From Plectrocnemia conspersa (taxonomy: Eukaryota > Arthropoda > Insecta > Trichoptera > Polycentropodidae), in assembly GCA_009617715.1 (NCBI GenBank), contig VTFK01000361.1, positions 186,001 through 250,000 of the forward strand: 64,000 nucleotides of DNA, written 5' to 3'. A program made the translations under genes and the position numbers. Positions 33,746-46,384 of this stretch are shown piece after piece. The notes under the pieces were generated by a model, which did not search any database, had not been told where the DNA came from, and saw only the letters and a program-made list of their open reading frames with translations. Each line of letters begins with the position of its first letter. The first letter of the stretch is position 1.

Positions 33746-34516
33746 GAGATTTCCCGGAAGGTCTTTAAAATCAGTTTTGAATCTTAATTTTAAAATAAAC
33801 GATAATATACGTTTAAATTACTTTGTTGACTTTTTTTGGAAAATGTAATGTTTCAATTATGAAATTAGAAAAATTTACGGTATCATAGATAAGGAACCTT
33901 AGGAGTAATCTGACATTGAAAATTGCGATAGTAAAGGATTCTGAGATTGTATATACTTTGAAAAAATATATAATTTTATTATATACGATAAAAAAATCTA
34001 ATTTTTCAGAGGTATTTATATTTTTTTAAAACACTGTATCTACTCTAAAATATCAAAAATTTAATGATTCTGATAATCCACATAGTTAAAGATATATTTT
34101 AATAAATAAACGGAAGATACTATTATATTCTAAACAATATTTTCTCACTCCAGTGAAAATTTCTTTTAAATATTTGAGACACAGAAGTGCTAAGATGATG
34201 ATTTAAAAAATTATTACCTATTCAATACAGTTAAATATAGTTAAAAATAGCACTGCAAATATTTTTTTTAAAATTATACCATTAACACCAACAAAGGTAC
34301 ATTTTTTTAAAAGAAAAGTTTTCAAGCAATCATGATTTTTCTTAGTGTTCAAAAATTTTGTCGAGTGAATATCTAATATTACGAGTTTTACTATCAAATG
34401 GATTTTTTGTTTCATAATAATTTATATTTGTTTTTATCGAAAAGATAAAATATAAATAAAAAATAAGCATAAAATCAATGTGTTGTATTCATTGTGTAAT
34501 ACTTTTGTTTCCTGTT

Positions 34517-35115
34517 GGTCAGTAATATAATAAAACGGTCAGTAGTTTAAAAAATATTGGTAAATTAAATAAATTTTCTCTCTATTATTTGAAAAAATAC
34601 ATATTTTTGCTTAACTAATTAATATTTACAGGTGATATTACTATAGAATCTAACTTAAATGGCTATTATTAACTGTCTCTTTAATTATGTATATGAACTA
34701 TATGTTATAGATATGTATGTTTTGAGGAAAGTTTGTGAAAAAATCCGACAGACGATGTTATTGTTATTTATAAACTTAATAACTAATTAGAACTAACGGT
34801 ATTATATTATTTTGAATAAAAGTAATATTATAACCGAATGTTGATATCTTAATAACGAACGATAATATGTGACGCTAGATATTATGCATTATGAAATTGC
34901 TTAAAATTACATATTTGATATTATTTCGAATAAAATAATAAATTTAGGTATAAATGTAATGAAATTATAATTTAGTTTAGGTATCTTTACTGATAATTTA
35001 TCAAACAGTTTTTAACTCTTTAGTTAAGTTCCTGAGTATTTATTAAAATAAATAAAATATTAATTGATCATGTATTATTGACATTACTGACCGTTTCATA
35101 ACAAATTTACTGACC
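34517..35115. mobile_element. Candidate MITE with paired GGTCAGTA inverted ends
   Basis: The left end has GGTCAGTA at 34517 and again at 34537 (CGGTCAGTA). The right end has the inverse TACTGACC at 35085 (TACTGACCG) and 35108. Between the words of each pair the spacer is AT-rich and similar (ATAATAAAAC versus CATAACAAAT read inverse). Doubled terminal words in inverted arrangement suggest a small DNA transposon. The interior holds copy 2 of the 33580 repeat. No target duplication was fixed. Confidence 0.45.
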
Positions 35116-35995
35116 ATTTAATTTGTTGGCATAATTTATTTTTATTAAAATAAATATTAAGATATATATTTAAAAAAAGGTGCCATAAATCAGAAGTCTT
35201 ACATTATATAATATATACAAACAAAAGTTGATAAGTTTTAAGCACTACAAATATGAGTAAACAAAGTTTATATTGTCGTGCAGTGCGATTTTTTGTTATT
35301 TTACTGTAAGCTGTAGTGTGCGTAGGTTTAAACCGTCACTTTTTTTAAAAAAAAATAGAAAGTTAAATTAATAATAAAGCTTTTTATTTTTTAGAGTACA
35401 GTTTTATTTTAATTATGACTAGCATTTTAATATGAATAAAATTTTGTCGTTAAAGTTGGTTGTGTATAAATACAATTTGTATAAATAAAAATTAAATGCA
35501 GTTATTGGCAAACATCCTATTTAATTACTACAATTATTTGCGTATAATATGCTACATTCGTTGGAGAAATGAAAGTAGCTTTTCAATTAATTTCATTATT
35601 TAAAAAGCTTCTTATTTTTACCCAGTTTCTATCCGATTGTATTAATATTTGTATGGTAATTTTTTTTTTTAATGTAAAAACAGTAAAACTCATCTCAAAA
35701 AAGTACATTTTGATTATTATTCTTAAGCAGCCATTTGATCAATATACTTTTTGTGTTACATATATTTATAATTATTTTGTTAGTAAAATAATGAAATAAA
35801 GTATGTAATATTCAAAAATAGTTCTTAATGGTTAAAAATAGATATGCTGCTTTTTTCAGTTTTTTTCTTCAGATTTCTGTTTCTGCTAATGTACTTTATT
35901 TGTTGCCATTAAATAGCATTAGTTTATTAGAAAAAAATAGCCTTATTTTAAAATGTTAAAAAATACAGTATCTCTTACACTAACTTAGCATACAT
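35116..35995. other. AT-rich stretch without recognisable feature
   Basis: AT-rich filler. The 76-codon frame at 35569-35799 is Ile/Lys/Phe-rich chance sequence. Confidence 0.4.
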
Positions 35996-35999
35996 ATTT

Positions 36000-36265
36000 A
36001 TGATCAAAGCTTGCACCCGTTGCATTCTTCGACGAGCGTTGGTAAAACACAAAAGGCGGCTCGTTGTTTTATGCATGACTGTCCTCCGAAGATAATTATT
36101 GCTTTCCACTTACTGATTTGGATAATGCGATTGAAGTCTGTCTTTAGAGTGAAATAGCCGCTTGATGGTAGGTCGCATCGACCGCAATAGTACTATGCTA
36201 ATTGGCACATGTCATATATAACTTTATTGTTGTGTGCAAGAGAGAATGTCATAGTGTTTTGCTCA
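36000..36265. promoter_or_regulatory. GC-richer island
   Basis: Includes TTGCACCCGTTGCATTCTTCG, ACAAAAGGCGGCTCGTTG, a homeodomain-like GATAATTATTG, GATGGTAGGTCGCATCGACCGCAA and CATGTCATATATAAC. No ORF. Confidence 0.4.
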
Positions 36266-37945
36266 CATGCGATGTTAACGTTTTTACGTTATTTGTTATT
36301 AGTAATTCATAGACGGAAAGAAGTAACATCAATCGTTTCGTAACATATGTTAGTATTAAAAAAAATATGACAACTTACGTTGAGCTAAACAGAGTCGTCT
36401 TTTGAATATTTAAGCATGTGAATTTTTGTTAGCGTAAACCTGGTCTTATTATTTTAATTTATAAAATAATTTGCTCTTATTATAAAAATTTACTTAATTA
36501 ATTACACATCACCATTTATTGTTTATACACGAAGCTACAAATAATTTTCTAATTTAAAATAATGACCGTATTATAACGCTAATATGATCTGACGATGACA
36601 ATATAACCGTAAATTAACGACAATGGAAAACGCGTGTTTTGTTCTCGTTAAAAATGTATCTAATTGCAGTGTTTCGAAATAAATTTATGAGAAAATTATA
36701 TAGACGTGTGTACAATAAAAATATTATATACAAATAAGTACACATGTACATTTAATTCTATAAGTTTTTTTATCATGCACCTCTTACATAAATAATCAAA
36801 TTAAATAAAATATTGTTTATATGTCTGAGATTAATATAAAAGTATTCCGATTTTTAACTATTTTGTTATAAGTAAAAATATATTCATATACAAAATTATA
36901 TTTGCAATAAAATAACAATCTTTAGTTTTATTATAGTAAAGTTGCGGTTTTTATATGTAGTTAAAATTACTTGCTTTTTAACACTTTTGAACACAACATA
37001 ATTCACAAAAATATTTGTTAATTGCATTTAAAAAAATAACAATACATAACGAGAGCTTTTAAATCTGATCTTTGATCCTTAAGTTATAATTATGTTGTTA
37101 AAGTAGAATACAAAAAAAAACTGTACAAAAATTTACTTTTTAGAAAAATTATATTTTTTGTTAATATGCAAAAATTATATAATATTATATTATTTTGTAA
37201 AAATCAGTCTTTTTCAAGCATGTGTATAAGTATAAAGCGTGGCTTTTACATAACTTTTTCCAAAATAAAATTAAAAATAGCATCGATCATAGTTTGCTAA
37301 GTCTAATATTTTAAATATGTTATTAGTTTTGTTATAATAAGTATTATATGGAAACCTATATTTTTCCAAATTGTTGTTTGTTCTTAACCTTCAGCTAAAA
37401 AATAATATTTACTACTAATTATTATATATAAAAAAAGTTTTACATTTAATAAAGCTTATTATCGAATTTTCTCTTACAAAATATTTCGTAGCAAATAATT
37501 CAATAGCTATCTATGTTTTAAATAAATTAAAAAATATCATAAAAATTAAAATATATTAGTATTTTTTTTTTAAATAGAATTATTACTATGATAAAACTAG
37601 GAATTGATTTTTTATTTAAAGATATTTTTGTGGTTCTATATTACTAAATGAATAAATAAATTAAATCGAATATAAATTGCAAGACAAAAAATATTTATAG
37701 ATAATCTAGAAAAGATTTTCCCTTTCACAAAATAATGTAGTAATGATGTTTCATTACAAAAACATAAATATTTATACTGTCCTTATATGATTATTTTTTT
37801 TTAAAAATATATTGAAATGGAAAATCTTTATTTATAAAGGGAGATTATAACATATAACAGTAGCTTTTTTATCGCTTCTTTGTGTGCGATTTTGAAAGCT
37901 TTTGACATTAATCATATTAGTTTTGATTTACTTGAAAGTGTAATA
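36266..37945. other. AT-rich stretch without recognisable feature
   Basis: Extremely AT-rich filler. No gene, island or transposon end. Confidence 0.4.
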
Positions 37946-37949
37946 CGTT

Positions 37950-38125
37950 AATCATTTTTAAAACAAAGTATGTGCATGTATTTGTACTAATAATATAAAT
38001 GTTATTAGTAAAAATATATGTCCTTCATTTAAAAAATGATGTACTCTTGACGATGATCATTTTTAAAACAAAGTACTAATATTTGTACTAGTAACATAAA
38101 TGTTATTAGTACAAATATTAGTAAA
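37950..38125. repeat. Local duplication containing a long hairpin
   Basis: ATCATTTTTAAAACAAAGTA followed by TTTGTACTARTAAYATAAAT-GTTATTAGTA occurs at 37952 and again at 38057, about 106 bp apart. In the second copy ACTAATATTTGTACTA (38075-38090) and TAGTACAAATATTAGT (38107-38122) are perfect inverted repeats, with the pairing continuing (TAACA/TGTTA) around loop TAAA. Probably a palindromic element copied locally. Confidence 0.6.
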
Positions 38126-38690
38126 CAGCACATTATTTGTTATTATTAAAGTTATTTGTATAAAATACGATCCTTAAAAATCTCTACTACTATTTTTTTT
38201 CTAAAAATATATATTTTTACAAATAGCTTTTATATTAAATAGAGTCAAATATGAAATTTTTTCATACCTTAATAATGGAAAACTAGATGTCTTGGTTGCA
38301 AAATATATGTATATAGACGGGGATTATACCCAAGCCAAGAACCGAAAGTGTACTTGGAACAAATCAATGATATTGTCACCAACGTCTGAAATCGGGTATG
38401 ATTTCAGAAGAGGAAAAAATAATTTAGGATTATATACTTCTGTTTAAGATAATGAGGCATTTACTTTTAAGTAATTAAATTGCCAACGATCCATTTGATG
38501 ATAATCTGAATTTTTTACATAGGCAAAGCAAAAATAGTATCCACAAAAACTTATCTTTATTTTAAATACTTTTGGTATATATTTGCATCAATAAAGGTAT
38601 TTTAATGCCCCAAATAGTCCTCAAATATTAAAGATTGAATTAATAATATGGTTTGAATGAAACTTATGAATATTAAAGGGTTTCCTTATT
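38126..38690. other. AT-rich stretch without recognisable feature
   Basis: AT-rich sequence. A slightly GC-richer phrase GACGGGGATTATACCCAAGCC at 38318 is unassigned. Confidence 0.35.
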
Positions 38691-38694
38691 TTAT

Positions 38695-38990
38695 AAACGA
38701 GTTTTTTATTCCTCACCCCATAACGAAGCATAACTTACGCAACGCACGATTCGATACGTTAGGCCAATTTCCCCACTTTCCCCACATTTCCTGACCGTTT
38801 CCCACACGCGCAGCGTATATGCATGTGAACATTATCTAATTGTTACTAATTACAACAATTTTTCGACCAATTACATGAACAGTAGGCGTATACAGAGTCG
38901 AGTGCGTGCGACGACCGTGCCCATTGTGCGATTGTATTATTTTTCTATTATTATTGCCTGCCACATGTGCTCGCATTTAATACAGGGGAA
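38695..38990. promoter_or_regulatory. GC-richer island with Su(H)-like and SOX-like motifs
   Basis: Includes TTTCCCACA at 38798-38806 (inverse TGTGGGAAA fits the Su(H)/CSL consensus YGTGRGAAM), a run of CCCCACTTTCCCCACATTTCC, CACGCGCAGCG, TAATTGTTACTAATTAC, CCCATTGTGCGATTG (SOX core) and CCACATGTGC. No ORF. Confidence 0.4.
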
Positions 38991-39234
38991 TAATTTTAAC
39001 AATATATATACACAGCCAAATAAAAAACGTTCAATATTACACTGTGTGTAAAAACTTAAGAAAATTAAAATAAAAACGTATAATAAATGTAATTATAACA
39101 TAATAAATTTAACTAAATCGTTATTTCTGTGAATAAAAAAATTGCGATTTCATGATCGAAATTCGTTCATTTACATGAGGCACTATTAAATTTTATTTGC
39201 ATAAATTGTTATTCTTTTTTCGGAAACAACACAA

Positions 39235-39625
39235 ACGTATACCGGCGCTCTTATCTAAGATTTAATATTCGTATTCGATGTAATAACCGGCGGCATATCG
39301 CAAAATTACCTTCGAGTCGTACGAGTATCAAAATTTTATATACTACTGTGTGTGTATAATAATTGGGCGGTACGCAACAGAAACAATCCGCAATTAGACA
39401 TCTCGTTTCGATCTTTCGGCTGGATCATTGGATCGATGATTGCTATGTAAAGCAGGAAATAAATTGGTCTTACGCTACCGACGTAATTTCACCGGCAATT
39501 TGGTCAAAATTAAGACAATAATTGCGAGAAAACCATTTAAGGCTTCATTGTGGAGTCGGGGGTTTGTGAACGTTTCCACGTCAATTTTCAGTGAGCAAAA
39601 ATATAAAAAAAATCGGTGCTTATAT
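39235..39625. promoter_or_regulatory. GC-richer island
   Basis: Includes ATACCGGCGCTCTTATC, ATAACCGGCGGCATATCGC, TTCGAGTCGTACGAGTATC, CTTTCGGCTGGATCATTGGATCGATG and TTCATTGTGGAGTCGGGGG. The 76-codon frame at 39440-39670 is unrecognised. Confidence 0.35.
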
Positions 39626-39782
39626 ATATATTTTATTTTTTATGTAATGAACTTTAGATTTTCAGTATAATTAACAAGTTTTTGTGCTATTCTTTATTGC
39701 TAACATACGACTGAATGATTGAGATTCGTATTTTTAGCCACATATAAATGTACTAACGACAGATATGTAGAGATTAAAAAAA

Positions 39783-39838
39783 TATATATGAATTGATCAA
39801 TATAATATGTACATATTATATTGATCAATTCATATATA
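39783..39838. repeat. 56-bp perfect palindrome
   Basis: The arms TATATATGAATTGATCAATA-TAATATGT (39783-39810) and the exact inverse (39811-39838) meet with no spacer. Loopless perfect palindromes of this length are unstable and usually recent; it may be a young palindromic element or a foldback assembly product. Confidence 0.8.
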
Positions 39839-39839
39839 A

Positions 39840-41754
39840 TATATCTGCTAACTATTCAATTAAATTTGCCAAAAAATCTTGAATCTTTCTATTTTAATTT
39901 TGTTTCTAGTATCATTTAGCAATATATGGCTCAGTGCACATTTCAATACTTTCAAATACATATTTTATAAAGAAGTTATACTCGTTAATTAAATTTAAAA
40001 AAATTGAATTTGAACAAAAACATAAATATTAATAATAAAAATGAAAAAAAGTTGAACTTCAAAAGCACTAATATTTGGTAGTTTGTTCTACTTACAGCGA
40101 TCAACTTAAAATTTTTGAAGTTAGTTGATTTTTCTGTATTTGTATAACCCATTTTTAAAACATAATTTAAAAAATGTCGGAAGGTGACTATTTATTGATC
40201 TATTTCATTTGACTACAAATAGTTAAATAAATAAAAAATCTTCAAATGTGATTAAAAAATAATATCGCAAATCTCGCTTATAAATATGCATTGGATTTTT
40301 TAATATATTCGTTGACTAAATAGCACTTCTGACTACATTTTTCTTTTAATAGATTTTAAACTATTTTAAATTAAAAAAATCTACTGAAAGTCATTAGACT
40401 GATTTGATGATAGTGTGTTACAGCTGTATTTATTTAAAAAGTAGTTTGCTGAAAGATTTTAATACGTTCCTCAATAAATAGGTAGTTTTAATGTTTTAAT
40501 AATTTTTAAACAATATTATAATATAATCGAAAATATTAATTTTACTATCCTGACACTGGAAATCCAAGAAGTGATTTTTAATTGAAACTTTAAATTATAC
40601 ATTATGCTAAATCTTATACAAAACTAAAACTGTATGAATATTTTTTTTACAATGTAGTAGCAATCTAAAATTATCACAACAAGTTTAATTTTTATTTATT
40701 TTTATTCATTTTAACACATATTATTTAATTTGTTTATTTTAATATTCGTGGATATCTGGGTTATTTTTTTAAAAATATTATTAGTTTTATGATGAATTAA
40801 ATTAATGTCATTTTGTTAATGCAATATATTGCTCACAGTGTATTCTTTAATTTAAAGTTTGAGTTTACATTAAAAGTATTTTGAGATTTTTGCCAAAATT
40901 GTCTTATTTTGCCCTTTTATCCGATGTAAATAAACCTATTTTATTTATTAAAAAAAAATTCGTGTTGTTAGCAATAATATTTGAGAACCATTCAATTATA
41001 ATATACAATACCCTAATTTTAATTTAACTTTTTATATTTTGCAAAATTTAGCCTAATCTTATTTTTATAATTATATATTTATTTTAAAATTATATTTTGT
41101 AGTCTAAAAATTACTTTACTATTTACAAATTCAATATTGATTTACTGTTGCATTTTATTATTATTTTCTTACAGAAATTAAAAATAAATTGATAACGTAT
41201 ACATTTACTTAAAAAAAATTCATGACGTAAAAATTCGTTACTTTGAAAATTAAAATTTTTCTTTAAATAAGTTTTCTTTTAAAACAAGCGATATATTACT
41301 TAGATTGACTTTCCAAAAAACAGCGATATCTCACGATTCTCTTTTTTTATAAAATTTTTTCGTATCGTATTAATAAAAATTTAAAACGTACACAGCATAG
41401 CGTTGATGAAAGTTAATGAAAGATCGTTCTTAAGAACTGGAAGTTGGGTTTAAAATGTGTATAAGGTGTAATTTGTACAGAAATTTAAAAGAAATAATAA
41501 TTTTCATTGGCTTGCACATTCCCCAAATATCTAATATTGAGATTTTTAAAAGAGTGGTAGTTATTAATAAGCATTTATATATTTTTGAGTTAAAGATATT
41601 GATAGGAAAATATGAGGGATAGAGCTAGGTACTTTTCAGGAAAATGAAGGTCTATTGAAGGATATTACTTTTAATTTTACTGTAGAAAAATATCATTTAA
41701 AAGTTATTTACTTTTTAGATAGTAAAGTTAATTTTGACCTACCTTGTAATAAAT
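39840..41754. other. AT-rich stretch without recognisable feature
   Basis: AT-rich filler. No gene, island or transposon end recognised. Confidence 0.4.
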
Positions 41755-41860
41755 CAGCATGACAGATTATTGGTTACTAGAACTCAAAATACTTAAGTTC
41801 GAATCCCATATACATCTTTGTGTTATTTTAAATTATATGAGATGAAAAAAGACCCCAAGG
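41755..41860 (+). repeat. SINE copy 4 (head fragment)
   Basis: CAGCATGACAGATTATTGGTTACTAGAACT then AGTTCGAATCCCATA (B box) resembles the head at 18915 (GGTGACTAATATCTGAAAC, GGGTTCGAATCT). The body decays after about 41850. Not a tRNA gene: no acceptor stem pairing. Confidence 0.4.
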
Positions 41861-42775
41861 CATAAAAATATTATCTAGTAAATAACGTTGGTTCGATAAA
41901 TTTATTTATTTGGAAATGTGTCAATTTGTCATGTGTCAATCAATTTAATTATTTGGAGATATGTTATTTAATGTAGATATATTCATATTAAATAAATAAA
42001 AAACTGGGATATCTTCAGTATTATAGTAGGTAAAGACATTAACAAATTCAATTTAGAAAATATTTTTTATGAAGGGAATGCATGACACAACTCTTTAAAA
42101 TGCCGTCTTAATGTAAAAACACATTGATGGTCAGATTTTTTTTGTTCTAATGTGATAAAGCTGTACTTTTTTAATTAACTATAGTTTTTTATACAAATGT
42201 GTATGCATGTGTATATTTAGGGTGAATACGTATATGCTTTCTTATTTTTACTATAAATACTAGAAACATATACATATGTTTTTTTGACATTTTAATTAAC
42301 ATATTCACCATCAAAATTATTTTTCATGTCGTAAATTATATATATAATATATATCCATAAAATATTCTGGTTCCACATCTTTTAGTTATTTTCTAACGCA
42401 AATGTGTTTATTTGAAAGGATATACGAGCTTAGTATAGTGGATAATATGCCTTATTTTGTCCATGGAGGCTTCATATATTTTTTAAACGCAGAATTGAAA
42501 AAAAAATATTTGATTTAAAGATTTTAGTTGATTTATAAATTGCAGGCTTTACGGACTGTTAATTATATTAATCTACAGTAATTTTATGCAAATAATATTA
42601 TGGCCAATTCAGAATATAAGCATGTCTAATTTAATATATTGCTGATTTAATAGTAGCATACATATCTATATAACTGCTTCAATTAATGTATGTTGATTTT
42701 TTCATGTACCACTCACATTCTTATAAAATCAATGAATACGACTATCTCAAAAATAATTTGCATAAAAATGTTGGT
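41861..42775. other. AT-rich stretch without recognisable feature
   Basis: AT-rich sequence. At 42424 GAGCTTAGTATAGTGGATAA resembles a tRNA-like A box but no B box follows at the proper distance. Confidence 0.35.
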
Positions 42776-42777
42776 AT

Positions 42778-43285
42778 TTTCTAGCCAACTTGGACGCCGC
42801 TGGCACGCTTCAAAGTGCTCGCAGTTTAGTCGAACAGTCGTAGCTGTAAATAGGGGCGAATTACCGAAGATAGTCATGCATGAGGCTGGGCGTACTCTTC
42901 CGGGCCATGACCGCCCGCCCAGCGCCATTACCGCAATCGTCTACCTGGCCATTTTGAATTTTCTCCAGCGTACCACATACCCACCGCGAGATTTACGAAT
43001 CTGAAAAAAAAAACGTTGAAAATGTTTCACAGTATAATATGATGTCTTGGCGTGTTCCATTGTCCGTGACGACGGCGATGGTGACAATTTGGCTCGATTA
43101 CGACGCTCGTACTACGGCGTAGTCCCCGAGCTAAAAAGCTTATCATTGTGTTATTATGGTAAACGGTGGACGTTCAAGTTTGGCCCGAAGACATCCGTTA
43201 CGACATCATGACCGATGGATAAGTATCCACCGGGCTTCTAACTCGATTATTCCGTTACCGATACGCTCTGGAAGATGCTGTGATG
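42778..43285. promoter_or_regulatory. Large GC-rich island, candidate cis-regulatory element
   Basis: Two adjoining blocks. The first (42780-43000) has TTGGACGCCGCTGGCACGC, GGGCCATGACCGCCCGCCCA (GLI-like GACCGCCC core), CATTACCGCAATCG and CCCACCGCGAG. The second (43030-43285) has GTTCCATTGTCCGTGACG (SOX core), GACGACGGCGATGG, GCTCGTACTACGGCGTAGTC and TCCACCGGGC. Opposed frames of 104 and 71 codons are not domain-like. Confidence 0.45.
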
Positions 43286-43844
43286 CTGCATTTTCCTAAG
43301 CAAAAGCGACTATGAAGCTGTGTAAAAAAATTAAGTAAAGCTCTAATTACTCATGGGAAAGAATTTGCATTCAAACTATTAGTAGGCGATGTAATTTTTA
43401 AGAATCACTCAGGCACAAGTAAGAATCATTATTCGAATGAAATTTTTTTACATTTATATGTCCGAAGATATTTTTAAAAGCAACCAGCTTTTAAAATATA
43501 AAGACATTAATCTTGCACTATATTTTAAATGTGTATATTATTTCTATAGTCTATCTTAAGCTCTGAACTATATAGCAATATCGAGTGACGCATTTTTTCA
43601 GCTTTATTTCTGTATTTTTCTCAAGCTCACTTCAATAAGAATCAGCAATTAATTAATCGATTACAGATGTTATGGGAAATACTGTACAATGGTTATATAT
43701 TCAATTTTATTTTTTAGATAATACTCTAGTGATTAGAATCAATACTTAAAGGTGATTAAATACAATGTAGGACGTTAATCGTTATTCACATATGTATGTT
43801 ATAAATGTATTCATGTACAATTTTAAAGAAAAGCATTTTAAGCG
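43286..43844. other. AT-rich stretch without recognisable feature
   Basis: AT-rich filler between two islands. Confidence 0.4.
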
Positions 43845-44235
43845 CGTGTAAGAATATCTCCTCATTGTATTCGAGAACGCGGAACCGCTCTTGATTGTCG
43901 ACCGCTAATTTATGGAAGTTGCGATAGTAACAAAGACGTTTCGTCCCAATCTATCATTACAACTGATCATGGATAATGTATGTAATGATGGTGACGGCGA
44001 GATCAGATGTGCCGGACCTACCGGAACGGATTACAATACGGTTTTTCTTCGGCGCGACACCGGAGAAACGATTTGTTAAATGGACATTTACGATAAGAAC
44101 AGTCGTAGGATGTAGATCTGATAGTTATGTATATATATTTTAGATCGGAAAACATTGTTCGATGCGAATTAATGCTGGTAGTTTTGCTTATAAATCATTC
44201 GTTATCGATGCAAATAATAAGGACGTCAGCAACGC
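43845..44235. promoter_or_regulatory. GC-richer island
   Basis: Includes AAGCGCGTGTAAG, GAACGCGGAACCGCTC, TTGTCGACCGC, GATGGTGACGGCGAGATC, TGCCGGACCTACCGGAACGG and CGGCGCGACACCGGAG. No ORF of note. Confidence 0.4.
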
Positions 44236-44389
44236 TAGATAAAACAGTAGTGTGGGATTAGATTATATAAATTATTATTATATATCACATATTAAAAAAA
44301 AAAATACCTAATATAAATAATGGTTATATTAGGAATATTATTTTTTACAAGTAGAAGATTATAAAAAATACTTCATTGTTTGTGTGCTT

Positions 44390-44640
44390 AAACTATTTTA
44401 TAAAGCCATTCTCTCGTTTCACACGAACTCACAACCTATTTTGCAAAATTTTGTCAGGGGGATGAGAGCTGAGATAATTAAGGTAATTTGTAGCGCATTT
44501 TGCTCCCTTTTGTGGACCCGCTGCATCCCCTGCATTATAAAAAGCTTTTGTAAAAATAGAACCTCAATGGTTTGAATTAGCCTTGTCTTATAGCGGCGTT
44601 GACAAAATTTGTATAAAAACATGAAAACATACTATATAAT
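44390..44640. other. Unassigned GC-richer patch, possible old repeat
   Basis: Both strands have 63-67 codon frames. Words such as TTTTGTCAGGGGGATGAGAGCTG, GCATTTTGCTCCCTTTTGTGGACC and CGCTGCATCCCCTGCAT differ in texture from the regulatory-type islands and look like a decayed dispersed repeat read on the minus strand. No protein motif is recognised. Confidence 0.25.
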
Positions 44641-45300
44641 AAATTTGAGGAGTATTACAACGTTGTTCAAACTTTGAATAAAATAATATTTTATTATTAT
44701 TAATATAAAGAGAAAACAAATCGAGTAGTAAATATTAACTGTAAGTTTTCAGTACTTATTATTCATGAAAAATATAATTTATTCATTGTATATAATATAA
44801 AATAATATTTTATTCCTAATTATTTATAAGTAAGAATAATTTAAATATTCTAAATAAATTGTAGCTTTAATTAAATTTTAAAGTATGTGCTATGGTGTTG
44901 TGATGTTTCGCAGTTATAATTTGACAGCGTTTTTAGTGCCATGTATAACGCTTTTTGTGATATATTGTCTCATTTTATTATCCGTGAATATTCATATTGT
45001 CATTGTCAAAGCCATAAAAAAAAGACTAGTGAACATTAAATGTTGTGCCTTTAAAGCAGAGTGGGTATAAATTATTTTATTATATACAATATTAAGCATT
45101 ACAATATACAGACTAAGCATTTGACAAAATATTTACAACTTGCAAAGAAGCAACGATCAGAAAAGTTTAAAATAGATTTTTTAAGGCTTTTTTAGGCTTA
45201 ACTGTTAAGGCTTTAACTAATGTCAATTTACAAGTAGCTTATTTATTAACTAATAAAATTTAGTTATTTACCGATTATTAATTAATAAATTCGTGTTTGA
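44641..45300. other. AT-rich stretch without recognisable feature
   Basis: AT-rich sequence. The 61-codon frame at 44885-45070 is hydrophobic but AT-driven and unrecognised. Confidence 0.35.
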
Positions 45301-45339
45301 TTATTGCAGCCTCATTTCAATATATCACTTTTTGGTAAA

Positions 45340-45500
45340 AACATTGTTGAGCACACTGTGAGTAACATCAACGGGCAATTTAATAGCATAGCAAATGCTT
45401 TCAAAAATTTCTTAAGCTTCATCCAGTAGTTGTCAGACTTTTTCAACTCTCAATGCCCTTGATAAATCCAGATTTTCCCATTGCGCGCTATGTCAAATTA
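45340..45500 (-). repeat. Diverged repeat shared with 14220-14346
   Basis: The inverse of 45348-45372 matches 14296-14320 at 24 of 25 positions. On the minus strand one frame reads PVDVTHSVLNNVF, and upstream blocks (LRVEKV, EIFESICYAIKL) recall the plus-strand copy at 14220. Stops break both. It looks like a remnant of a mobile-element protein; family not recognised. Confidence 0.45.
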
Positions 45501-46384
45501 TAATACGTACAGTATTCCGTATTTTAGCCCATTTTAGAAAGTTGCCGAAGTTTATAACACATGAAAATATATATGAAATTGTAAATTTTTGAGAAAATTA
45601 TTTATTTTATTAGTATGTTTTTATGAATATATTTTTAAATAAATTAATCGTTGAATTTATCCATATAGTTTCGTAAGTGACAAAAATCACCTTAATTAAA
45701 TAAACTTTAAAAGGGAAAAAAACTACTGTTTCAAAGCTGAAAGATTAACTTTTAGATTGCAAAATTAAATTTTAAAGTCTAATATGCATTATATTTCAAA
45801 AGAAAAAAAAAAATTTTAGCTATTTGAGCTATTTAAAAGCTCTCAAAAATAGTGATATAATTGTAAATATTATTACAATTATAACCGATTTAAGAGAGCA
45901 CATGTGTTTATAAATGTATAATTAAAGGGATATCAGTAAATTATGTTTGATAAAACTATAATAGCGAATAATTTAAAACGAAACCTTCGTTATTTTTGCA
46001 TATTTATGATTTAATTATGTATATTCAGGTATTTGGTTAGGGGGGGGCAATTTAAATTAATAATATACAAAATAACTGTTCTATAAAACAGAGCCCAAAA
46101 AGTAAACACCTTATGAATAATTCTCTGCAACGAATCATTTTCCGAAGAAAAAATCCAAACATTCATGCACAAGCAATTCTTTTTATGGAACAAAGTATTT
46201 ATTTAAATGCACAAATCTCTTAAAATAATACTCTGCTAAATAGCACCCTTTTTTAAGCCCTTCAGTAAGTTATTTAGCTGTTACAAAATAAATTGTTTGT
46301 TATATATAGGTATAAATTATCACAAGAGAGCATTATAAGAATAAAAATAGATATAGTCAGTATTAATTATATTGTATTTTGTAT
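45501..46384. other. AT-rich stretch without recognisable feature
   Basis: AT-rich filler with an inverted TTGTAAATATTATTACAATT at about 45860. Confidence 0.35.

Noticed and set aside
42690..43004. 104-codon frame starting at ATG as a gene
   Set aside because: The first part is AT-rich filler and the rest an island; the opposite strand is equally open and neither resembles a protein family.
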